A DNA stretch of 64,000 nt from Micromonospora pisi (GTDB lineage Bacteria > Actinomycetota > Actinomycetes > Mycobacteriales > Micromonosporaceae): positions 3,224,001 through 3,288,000 of the forward strand of contig NZ_RBKT01000001.1 in NCBI RefSeq assembly GCF_003633685.1, written 5' to 3'. The notes under the pieces were generated by a model. That model was not told the DNA's origin. It did not search any database and saw only the letters and a program-made list of their open reading frames with translations. Shown here piece by piece: positions 9,250 to 15,807 of this stretch (position 1 is its first letter; each line of letters begins with the position of its first letter). The position numbers and the translations under genes are program-made.

Positions 9250-9440
9250 CGAGGAAAGCGCCATCTCGGTGAGAAGAAACCGCCGACAAGTCAGTGAGAA
9301 ATTGCGGCTATGCCGCAGGTCAGAGCGCTCAGCGCCGACAACTTCATTGAGAACCTACACGCCGTGTAGGGCCTCATCGGAAATGGCGCTTTCTCGCGAG
9401 CATGGCGCCCGAGAATCTCTCGCGTGGCGTCGAGACTCCT
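9250..9440. repeat. IS21-end-like short repeats, copies 2 (inverted) and 3
   Basis: At 9258-9300 the minus strand reads as TTTCTCA/TGTCG-type motifs. At 9383-9440 the plus strand repeats the pattern seen near 7815: GGCGCTTTCTC, ATGGCGCCCGAG, then CGTGGCGTCGA. No gene is seen between 9129 and 9778. The rest of that gap holds no feature I can support beyond the upstream region of the DUF574 methyltransferase. Confidence 0.3.
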
Positions 9441-9778
9441 GAATGCCAAGTTAACGCCATGGAGGGATCGGCCGTTTGAACGGGGGCCGCCGGTCAGGTC
9501 CTTTCCCGCGCTCCGGATGGGCTGAACTGGCCGGGCTACTGATGGTCAACCACGGACGGCCACCACGCTGGTTACGCTGAGGCTCCCGCCCTCCTGATAA
9601 GGACCCCTTGATCATCGCCGGGGGCTGGCCCAGTAGCGTCCCTGACCGTGCGGTGCCGATCGATACTCTGGTTGGCCTCACGCAGTTGCCGGACCTGGGC
9701 ACCCAATTGGAGCCCGCCGTGCCGTCGGACCGCCGCCCCACTTGCGTCGCCGCGCCTTCGGTGCGGAAGAATGCCCTC

Positions 9779-10585
9779 ATGACCGAGGACCTGGAGTTCC
9801 CCTCAGGCTCCAAACTGGACACCACGGTTCCGCACTCGGCGCGGATCTGGAACTACTGGCTCGGCGGCAAGGACAACTTCGCGGTCGACCGCGCCGCCGG
9901 CGATGAGGTGATCGCACACATCCCGGACATCCCCATCGGGGCCAAGTCCGAGCGCGCGTTCCTCAAGCGCGTGGTCAGGTTTCTCGTCGAGGATGCCGGC
10001 ATCCGTCAGTTCCTCGACGTCGGCACCGGACTCCCCTCGGCGGACAACACCCACGAGGTCGCGCAGTCCCTCGACCCCCGCTGCCGGGTGGTCTACATCG
10101 ACAACGACCCACTCGTCATGGCGCATGCGCGTGCGCTCCTGACCAGCGCACCGGGAGGCAGCTGCGACTACGTCGAAGCCGATCTGCGACAGCCGGACAC
10201 GATACTCGCGTCCGCGCGGCAGACGCTCGACTTCTCGCAGCCGATCGGGCTCATGCTCCTCGGCGTCGTCAACCACCTCATGGACGACGACGTGGCGTAC
10301 GACTCCGTCGCGCAGCTGGTACAGGCGATGCCCACCGGTAGCTACCTGGTACTCACCCACTCCACCGCGGAGATCCACGGCGAGCCGATGCTGCGCGTGA
10401 TGCGGGAAACCACCGAGCGCGGTGGCACGCCAATCCGCGCCAGGACGAAGACGGAGCTCGAACGCTTCTTCGACGGGTTGGACCTGCTGGAGCCCGGCGT
10501 CGTTACGTGCTCGCGCTGGCGCCCCCACCCCGAGTCCGACGAGCCGGAGGTTTACCTGTTCGGCGGCGTCGGCCGCATCGGCTGA
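9779..10585 (+). CDS. DUF574-family S-adenosylmethionine-dependent methyltransferase
   Basis: This 268-residue protein carries the family hallmarks: H-S-A-R-I-W-N-Y-W-L-G-G-K-D-N-F at its N-terminus, then F-L-D-V-G-T-G-L-P (SAM-binding motif I), V-Y-I-D-N-D-P (motif II) and a late L-L-x-P-G-V-V. This matches the actinomycete S-adenosyl methyltransferase family PF04672, whose substrates are largely unknown. ATG at 9779 follows GGAAGA by 7 nt and begins right before the conserved region, so the longer frame from 9608 is rejected. It has no operon partner. Confidence 0.9.
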   Translation: MTEDLEFPSGSKLDTTVPHSARIWNYWLGGKDNFAVDRAAGDEVIAHIPDIPIGAKSERAFLKRVVRFLVEDAGIRQFLDVGTGLPSADNTHEVAQSLDPRCRVVYIDNDPLVMAHARALLTSAPGGSCDYVEADLRQPDTILASARQTLDFSQPIGLMLLGVVNHLMDDDVAYDSVAQLVQAMPTGSYLVLTHSTAEIHGEPMLRVMRETTERGGTPIRARTKTELERFFDGLDLLEPGVVTCSRWRPHPESDEPEVYLFGGVGRIG

Positions 10586-10725
10586 GCTGAGCCCCTCGGC
10601 GCCGGTCAGCCACGAGGGCAACCTACTCCCGGGCACCGGGGGGGTAACCGCTGGATCAGCGGCCACGGGCCCGTCTCGCGGCAACAAGCCCGCAGCGATC
10701 TCCATCGAGGAATCCGCCATCTTGG

Positions 10726-11112
10726 GTGAGAAACCGGGCCGCCACTGATAAGACACCGACAAGGGCCAGGTCAGCAGACGTTGCCGCCGTGCTCAGCGGA
10801 GGCCGGCCGGTCGCGCAGAGTTTGCGCGCGTTCATGTCCAGGTCGGCCGAGCCGCGTAGCTGGCCGGAGTTGGCTGCGGCGGTGACGTTCGAGCCGTCCG
10901 TCAAGGACTTGAGTACCGCGCGGCTTGACAGCTTGTTCACCGGTGCCGAGCACACCAGTCTCATCGAGAGCTTCCGCCGGGTCATGGGCTCGATTCTGGA
11001 CCACGCCGGCGGGTATCGACCACCCGTACCGAGTCCCCCGGCCCTGAGCTTGGCCGGCTCACCCGACGACTCGGACCCGAGGCCAGCGTTCGGCGGGGCG
11101 ATGCCGCGCTAG
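10726..11112 (+). CDS. possible small hypothetical protein
   Basis: The frame from 10834 to 11010 has strong G/C bias at third codon positions and a plausible helical sequence (W-P-E-L-A-A-A-V-T-F, then L-I-E-S-F-R-R-V-M). This suggests real or recently real coding sequence. The GTG at 10726 lacks a good ribosome binding site, and the first 30 residues look unlike protein. It could be a gene fragment. Its last 54 bp overlap the convergent nucleotidyltransferase gene. I do not recognise it. Confidence 0.28.
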   Translation: MRNRAATDKTPTRARSADVAAVLSGGRPVAQSLRAFMSRSAEPRSWPELAAAVTFEPSVKDLSTARLDSLFTGAEHTSLIESFRRVMGSILDHAGGYRPPVPSPPALSLAGSPDDSDPRPAFGGAMPR

Positions 11113-11628
11113 CCGTTGTCGTGACACCTCCAGGCTGACTCGGGTCGGGTTGCGCTGCCAGGTGCCGTCGAGGAGGTCGTCGAGGCCGTGTGGTGCGCAG
11201 ACGGCGATGTGCCCGTCGGCGTCGAGGCGTACGGCGACGGCGGTGGCGTACTCGGGCCAGGTCGCTACCGCGTCGGCGATGCTGGCCAGCGCGGGGACCG
11301 GGTCACCGCCGAATCGGTTCGGGTACCAGGTGTGCACGGCGGCTTGGTTTTTCGCTTCCCAAGGGGGTTCTGCCCATATCGATGCCAGGCGGGCGGTGGC
11401 GTGGTTGTCGTTGTCTCGGGTCAGGTCAGTGGGGTCGAAGAACGCCACGTCGATGTCCCTGGCCTGGGAGAAGTCGAATCCGTGCCCGTACCGCTGATCC
11501 CACACCACGTCCCTCAGGACACCAGCACCGATCCAGGCATCCGGCAGTCCCGATTCGCGTACGGCGCGCAGCGCTCGCATCAACGGCTGACTCGCCTCGA
11601 CCAGGTCACACAACTCGCGGTTCCGCAT
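11059..11628 (-). CDS. nucleotidyltransferase-like protein (DUF925/COG3575)
   Basis: From the ATG at 11628 the product is 189 residues. It shows W-I-G-A-G-V-L-R-D-V-V-W-D, then D-I-D-V-A-F-F-D, the G-[AS]...D-x-D core of the polymerase-beta-type nucleotidyltransferase fold in DUF925 proteins. W-P-E-Y-A-T-A-V-A-V-R is also typical of the family. The nucleotide and acceptor are unknown. The start is preferred over the GTG at 11652 because GGGAAG lies 9 nt upstream. It follows the 3' part of the split TSCPD gene by about 50 bp on the same strand, so the two may have been co-transcribed before the IS insertion. Confidence 0.8.
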   Translation of the reverse strand: MRNRELCDLVEASQPLMRALRAVRESGLPDAWIGAGVLRDVVWDQRYGHGFDFSQARDIDVAFFDPTDLTRDNDNHATARLASIWAEPPWEAKNQAAVHTWYPNRFGGDPVPALASIADAVATWPEYATAVAVRLDADGHIAVCAPHGLDDLLDGTWQRNPTRVSLEVSRQRLARHRPAERWPRVRVVG

Positions 11629-11679
11629 GCTTCGCCGCTTCCCGTTATCCACGGTCGTAGGGGCTGATCTTGTTTTGGG

Positions 11680-11854
11680 TCAGCTTCGGGGGTGCGGCAG
11701 CCGATCGGGTGCCGCCGGCAGTTGTGCGCTGGCCGGGGTGCCTACGTCGCTCTGCTGGGCGTGTGCGCGCAGCGGCACGGTGTTGGAGTTTTCGTCGTGC
11801 AGGCGGCGTGCGAGGTAGTCGCTCAGCGGTGTCGCCTGCGGTACGTCCGAATTA
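11680..11854 (-). pseudogene. 3' part of TSCPD-domain gene, cut off by IS element
   Basis: Reading leftward from the IS junction, the frame gives T-S-D-V-P-Q-A-T-P-L-S-D-Y-L-A-R-R-L and a polar tail to a TGA at 11680-11682. Class II ribonucleotide reductase C-termini have the same pattern (about D-P-E-x-x-x-A-x-S-x-x-D-Y-x-x-R-R-L) just after the TSCPD domain. Removing the IS and one TAA copy joins this part in frame to the 13209-13492 segment. It has no start of its own. Confidence 0.75.
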
Positions 11855-11877
11855 CAACTCCTAACGAAATGATGTTG
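11855..11877 (+). repeat. IS terminal inverted repeat (distal to the transposase)
   Basis: Matches the inverse of 13186-13208 at 22 of 23 positions; only the outermost base differs. Confidence 0.92.
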
Positions 11878-11907
11878 TGGGGTGGTTCCGTGCGTGGCAT
11901 TGCTTGA

Positions 11908-12285
11908 TCAGCCCCGAGGCATCCCGCCATGCGGACTGTTGACGATGAGCGGCACGCTGTCTGGTGCCAGGAAATGGTGGCCCTCGAAGTACTCCAGGTG
12001 AACGTGGCCGCCGTCGTCCATGCTGGATACATCGCGTAGCAGGTCGGCGAGGAGCGACCGGCTTTCCGCGCCACCGTGGATGCTGAGATAGCTGCGATCG
12101 TCGACACCAATGACGACGGGACCCTGCGTCACTTCGATGAGCACACCCCGTAGGTGCCGAGGGTGAGCGGACGAGGCAAGGCTCAGCTCGCCTCCGCTTG
12201 CTACCAGGTCAGCGAGGTGACAAAGGTCTGCCCGGGCACTCGCGATGTCGACGCCTTCGGCTGCTGAGTAGTAGTCAAGCTTCAC
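11908..12285 (-). CDS. Imm32-like immunity protein homologue, IS passenger
   Basis: This 125-residue protein has a C-terminal half reading V-V-I-G-V-D-D-R-S-Y-L-S-I-H-G, then GGHVHLEYFEGHHFL and S-V-P-L-I-V. The closing G-G-H-x-H-L-[ED]-Y-[FY]-x-G-H-x-[FWY]-L pattern recalls the Imm32 family of small immunity proteins found in polymorphic toxin loci; this comparison is from memory. No toxin gene lies nearby. It sits 23 bp downstream of the transposase stop and inside the IS ends, so it moves with the IS. It may protect against a toxin or have another regulatory job. A short frameshift-free frame of normal composition argues that it is under selection. Confidence 0.55.
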   Translation of the reverse strand: MKLDYYSAAEGVDIASARADLCHLADLVASGGELSLASSAHPRHLRGVLIEVTQGPVVIGVDDRSYLSIHGGAESRSLLADLLRDVSSMDDGGHVHLEYFEGHHFLAPDSVPLIVNSPHGGMPRG

Positions 12286-12308
12286 CCCGCAACCGTAGGC
12301 TCCCGCGT

Positions 12309-13147
12309 CTATCTAGCAACTTTCAGCTCTGAGCGGCGGAGTCGGCGCCAGCAGATGATGGCGCAGGCGAGGGTGAGGAAGGCTTCGTGGATGTCGTCGC
12401 GGATCTCCCAGCGGATGCGTAGGCGGCGGAACCAGTGCAGTAGGACGATGGTCTGTTCGACGACCCAGCGTCGGGTGCCGAGTCCGGAGCCGTGGTCGGT
12501 GCCGCGTCGGGCGATGACTGGGGTGATGCCCTTGGCTCGTAACTCACGGCGGTACTTGTCGAAGTCGTAGCCGCGGTCGGCGTAGATCCGCTCGGGTCGT
12601 TGTCGCGGTCGGCCTCGGATGCCCTTGATCGGCGGGATCTTGTCGACTAGGGGCAGGAGTTGGGTGACGTCGTGGCGGTTGCCGCCGGTCAGTGTGACGG
12701 CGAGGGGGATGCCGCCGGCGTCGGTGATGACGTGGTGTTTCGAGCCTGGCTTGCGGCGATCGACCGGGCTCGGACCGGTTTTGGGCCACCCTTGAGCGCC
12801 CGGATGTGCGTGCCGTCGATCACCGCCCGGGACATGTCCAGTTGGTCGGCGGCTCTCAGCTTGCCGAGCAGGACTTCGTGCAGGCGTTGCCACACGTCGG
12901 CGTCGTTCCAGTCCCGCAACCGGCGCCAGCAGGTCATCCCCGACCCGAACCCGAGTTCTTGGGGTAGGTACTCCCACGGGATCGCGGTGTAGAGCACGAA
13001 CAGGATCCCGCACAGCACCTTGCGGTCGTCGAGGGGCTTGCGGCCGGGGAACCGGTGCCGGCGAGGCGGTCGAGGTGGCAGCAGCGGTTCGATCTCGGCC
13101 CACAAGTCGTCCGAGACGATCCACGGCGGTTGCTCACCCCTCCTCAC
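12309..13147 (-). CDS. IS5-family transposase, made by -1 frameshifting of two frames
   Basis: Frame one (12689-13147, 152 codons) starts with MRRGEQPPWIVSDDLWAEIE and holds the DUF4096-like N-terminus and the first catalytic aspartate in S-R-A-V-I-D-G-T-H. Frame two (ending at 12309) continues with G-P-S-P-V-D-R-R-K-P-G-S-K-H-H and D-A-G-G-I-P-L, the second aspartate in Y-A-D-R-G-Y-D, and the glutamate region R-R-W-V-V-E-Q-T. The frames overlap, and the homology crosses at a C-CCA-AAA heptamer (12779-12785). That is the classical -1 programmed frameshift arrangement of IS5 elements. The fused DDE transposase would be about 280 residues. Confidence 0.9.
12779..12785 (-). promoter_or_regulatory. 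-1 ribosomal frameshift heptamer
   Basis: The minus strand reads C-CCA-AAA in the phase of the first transposase frame, a canonical X-XXY-YYZ slippery site. A one-base backward slip here enters the second frame exactly where transposase homology continues. Confidence 0.75.
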
Positions 13148-13185
13148 GTTCAGACAGAACGACCCTCACGTCCCAGAGTTACGCC

Positions 13186-13208
13186 CAACATCATTTCGTT
13201 AGGAGTTT
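13186..13208 (-). repeat. IS terminal inverted repeat (transposase-proximal)
   Basis: Inverted partner of 11855-11877. It ends about 39 bp upstream of the transposase start, leaving room only for a promoter. Confidence 0.92.
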
Positions 13209-13492
13209 TTAGTGGCGGCACCGGAGGGGACGTGGCGGGTGTTCCGCAGTTCGGCCACGAACTCGGGCAGGGGTGCGCCGGCCTGGAGGGCGGTAGTGAT
13301 CGCCGTGGACAGCGCGTCGGCCATACCGGCCAGGGTCGAGCCGTGTTTGCCCACGCGTAGTTCGACGTGGGTAAGCCGATCACACGCGGCGGCGGTGACG
13401 AGGCGCCCCGGGATGCCCTCCAGCACGAAGTCGTGCGACGTGCCGATGTGTCGGCGGCCTGCGTGCCCGTGCGTGCTGCTCATGTCGCTCAT
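13209..13492 (-). pseudogene. 5' part of TSCPD-domain gene, interrupted by IS
   Basis: The ATG at 13492 begins a frame reading M-S-D-M-S-S-T-H-G and then G-I-P-G-R-L-V. It continues with L-R-V-G-K-H-G-S-T-L-A-G-M-A-D-A-L, then A-P-L-P-E-F-V-A-E-L-R-N-T-R-H-V-P-S-G-A-A. This is the TSCPD domain found at the C-terminus of B12-dependent ribonucleotide reductases and as stand-alone small proteins. The frame then enters the IS and stops within a few codons. Joined to the segment at 11680, the ancestral protein was about 150 residues, so it was a stand-alone TSCPD protein. Its function is unknown. Confidence 0.75.
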
Positions 13493-13715
13493 GGTCGGGT
13501 CTCTTCCTCAGTGCGGGTGCGGGTATCGGCGAGCCGTCAACACGGTAGGCAAGCGGGTAGCGGCACTGCCACGACGACACGCAGCAAATTCGCACACGTG
13601 ATCGACGACGCGGTGCGCCGGCCGGTGGCCCTGCTCGCCGTCGCCTTCGACTGTGCAGCCCCGCCGAGTTCCGCTGCTGTTCGACCTGGCCTCCGCCGAG
13701 ATCGTCGTGCACCTG

Positions 13716-15137
13716 TCACTCGCGTCCACCTTCGTCCATCTCCACGGCGGACGAGCGTAGCTCAGCCTGCGACGAAGACGTCTGCCGCGCCGGTGCCGTG
13801 GCGACATTGTCCGGAGGGTTGGCGGGTGGCAGCGGGGCCCTGGGTGAGTGGGGTGGCATACGTGGCGGGTCGCGCAGGGTTGCCTTCCAGGGCAGGAACA
13901 CCGCGCTGATGACGGTGAGGGCTGCCGTTGCTGTGATGGCGGTGCGGGGGCCTGCAGCAGCGGCGAGGAGTCCTGCCGCCGCGATGACGACCGGCTGGGT
14001 GAGTTTGCTGCTGATGGACCAGGCGGTCAGGACGCGGGACAGGCAGTGCTCGCTGGTGTGGTTCATTCGGTAGCTGGAGAAGGTCGGGTTGAAGGCGCCC
14101 GCGAAGAACAGCAGGAGTGTTTCGGCGACCACGATGACGATCAGGCCGGGTGTGCCGGGCGGCGCGAGTGGAATGAGGCCCATCCAGAGTGTGCGGGCGA
14201 CTCCGGCGGTGAGCAGGACCGTACGCAGGCCGTAGCGGGCCGTGAGGGGGCCGGCGGTCAGGGAGCCGAGGATGCCGCCGAGGCAGGGCAGGCCGAGGGC
14301 GAGGCCGTACTGCCAGGGTGCCAGGTGCAGGTCGCGGAGCATGAGGACCGCGATGATGGGCATGGCGGCCATGATGGCGCCGCCGAAGAGCATCGCGTTG
14401 GCGAACAGGGCCCGTAGGCCGGCGTGATGGAGGATGTACCGCCATCCCTCGGTGGCTTCCTGGGCCCAGTGCGGTGCGGGGTGGCGTGGAGGTGGCGGTG
14501 GTTCGACGCTTTGCAGGCGCCGGATTGCGAGTGCGGACAGAAGGAAGCTGGTGGCGTCGACGGTGATGGACGCGGTGGCGCCGAGCCAGGACACGAGGAC
14601 GCCGCCGATGGGTGAGCCGATGCTGTTCGCCGTCCACTGGGAGGTCTCGAATCGGCTGTTGGCGGTAACGCGCTGCTCGACGGTGACCAGGTGCTTCAGG
14701 TGCGTGCCGCTGGCCGCGCTGAACGCGATGCCGCAGGCGGTCTGGATGATGGCCACGACGCACAGCTGCTCGTAGGTGAGCTCGCCGAATGCGGCGGTAA
14801 TGGGAATGCTGGCCAGGGCCGTAAACCGCAGCAGGTCGGCGCCGATCATGACGGGTCGTTTGCGGCGGAACTCGATCCAGGGGCCCAATGGCAGGACGAT
14901 GACTGCCGAGGCGATGCCGGACATCACCGCGAGCAGGGAGACTTGCAAGCTCGATGAGTCCAGCAGCAGGATCGCGACCAGCGGCAGCGCGCCCGCCCCA
15001 ACGGCGGATCCCAGTTCGCTGACCGAGTAGGCGCCCCACAGTCGGTGGAAGTCGCGGCTCAAAGCGGGCGGTGTCTCACGAGTGTCTGGCGGCCGGTCGC
15101 GGGTCGGCGCGCTGGCGATCGTCCGGTTCCTGGTCAT
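13716..15137 (-). CDS. MFS transporter (MFS_3/enterobactin-exporter type)
   Basis: This 473-residue protein has about twelve hydrophobic helices. It begins with F-H-R-L-W-G-A-Y-S-V-S-E-L-G-S-A-V-G-A-G-A-L-P, the pattern of the MFS_3 exporter group that includes macrolide and siderophore exporters. The tail beyond residue 420 is polar and proline-rich. Its ATG overlaps the stop of the upstream kinase gene as ATGA, so the two are translationally coupled. Drug or metabolite efflux is the likely role; the substrate cannot be read. Confidence 0.88.
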   Translation of the reverse strand: MTRNRTIASAPTRDRPPDTRETPPALSRDFHRLWGAYSVSELGSAVGAGALPLVAILLLDSSSLQVSLLAVMSGIASAVIVLPLGPWIEFRRKRPVMIGADLLRFTALASIPITAAFGELTYEQLCVVAIIQTACGIAFSAASGTHLKHLVTVEQRVTANSRFETSQWTANSIGSPIGGVLVSWLGATASITVDATSFLLSALAIRRLQSVEPPPPPRHPAPHWAQEATEGWRYILHHAGLRALFANAMLFGGAIMAAMPIIAVLMLRDLHLAPWQYGLALGLPCLGGILGSLTAGPLTARYGLRTVLLTAGVARTLWMGLIPLAPPGTPGLIVIVVAETLLLFFAGAFNPTFSSYRMNHTSEHCLSRVLTAWSISSKLTQPVVIAAAGLLAAAAGPRTAITATAALTVISAVFLPWKATLRDPPRMPPHSPRAPLPPANPPDNVATAPARQTSSSQAELRSSAVEMDEGGRE

Positions 15138-15694
15138 CGCGGGAGGAGATCGTTGTCGCGGCCGGTCAACGGCAGGCTGGCCGCGGTGGCGATGCGGTCG
15201 ATCGCTTGCTCCAGCGTGGTGGTCTCGGGCAGGACGAGTTCGTCGGGCCAGCCGAGAACATCGTGTGGGGCGTACCAGGTGCGCAGGTTCTCCGGCGATA
15301 CCTCCGTCGCCTCGGGACGCGTTTCGTGGCGCCGTAAGGTCTCCGGCAGCGACACGTCGAGGTAGACGAACTGCGTCCGCCCGCGGTGCGCGTCGCGCAG
15401 CTCGGTGAGCATGTTTCGGTACCGGGCGGAGTGCATGATCCCTTCCAGGATTACGTGGTAGCCGTGGTCAAGGCAGAAGCGGACGTTCTGCGCGATGAGG
15501 GCGGGCGCAAGACCGCCGGGTTTGTCACGTTCTCTGAGCAGGATCCGACGAAGGTGATCTTGGCCGACCATGGCGCAGCCACGGCCGTGCCGGTGCCGCA
15601 ACGTGCGGGCGATGGTGCTTTTCCCGCATCCGGAATTGCCGCGTATGCACACCAGGATCGTGTCGGGACTGCCGGCGGGAGTCAGGTCGTCCAT
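15134..15694 (-). CDS. P-loop kinase-like protein (AAA_33/CPT-like)
   Basis: The 186-residue product opens I-R-G-N-S-G-C-G-K-S-T-I-A (Walker A, about residues 18-26). It has G-Q-D-H-L-R-R, then H-V-I-L-E-G-I-M, F-V-Y-L-D-V-S-L-P-E-T-L-R-R-H and L-T-W-Y-type lid residues, as in small ATP-dependent kinases. I chose the ATG at 15694 because AAGGA lies 7 nt upstream; the ATG at 15709 has no ribosome binding site. Coupling to the MFS exporter suggests a resistance or detoxification pair, in which a kinase modifies a compound that is then exported. That role is an inference. Confidence 0.75.
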   Translation of the reverse strand: MDDLTPAGSPDTILVCIRGNSGCGKSTIARTLRHRHGRGCAMVGQDHLRRILLRERDKPGGLAPALIAQNVRFCLDHGYHVILEGIMHSARYRNMLTELRDAHRGRTQFVYLDVSLPETLRRHETRPEATEVSPENLRTWYAPHDVLGWPDELVLPETTTLEQAIDRIATAASLPLTGRDNDLLPR

Positions 15695-15807
15695 GGGGCG
15701 TTCCTTCATGCGAGGCGGGCTGGTGCTGCTGTGGAATTTGGACGTCCCTCGCTCGGCCCGGCCCCATGCTCAGCCCTGGACCGGGCGATGTGTTGCGTTC
15801 GTTGCAG

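Larger units (their letters stand above)
11855..13208 (-). mobile_element. IS5-family insertion sequence with a passenger gene
   Basis: This 1,354-bp element has clear boundaries. Its ends are near-perfect inverted repeats of about 22 bp containing ACTCCTAACGAAATGATG. A 3-bp TAA target duplication (TTA on plus, 11852-11854 and 13209-13211) flanks it. Excising it restores an uninterrupted reading frame in the target gene. Inside lie a two-frame IS5-type transposase with a canonical -1 slippery heptamer, then a 125-codon gene in the same direction. Its stop is only about 30 bp from the end repeat, so the second gene is a passenger and not flanking DNA. The split frame, repeats and duplication are all visible; the IS5 subgroup is not determined. 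Confidence 0.9.

Noticed and set aside
12309-13208. IS element ending just after the transposase, with the Imm32-like gene outside
   Set aside because: No copy of the terminal repeat is seen near 12290-12310. The matching repeat, the target duplication and the rejoined target frame all place the end at 11855.
13762-15039. 425-codon minus-strand frame within the MFS gene
   Set aside because: Alternative frame of the MFS transporter; composition (Arg/Pro/His-rich) is typical of shadow translation.
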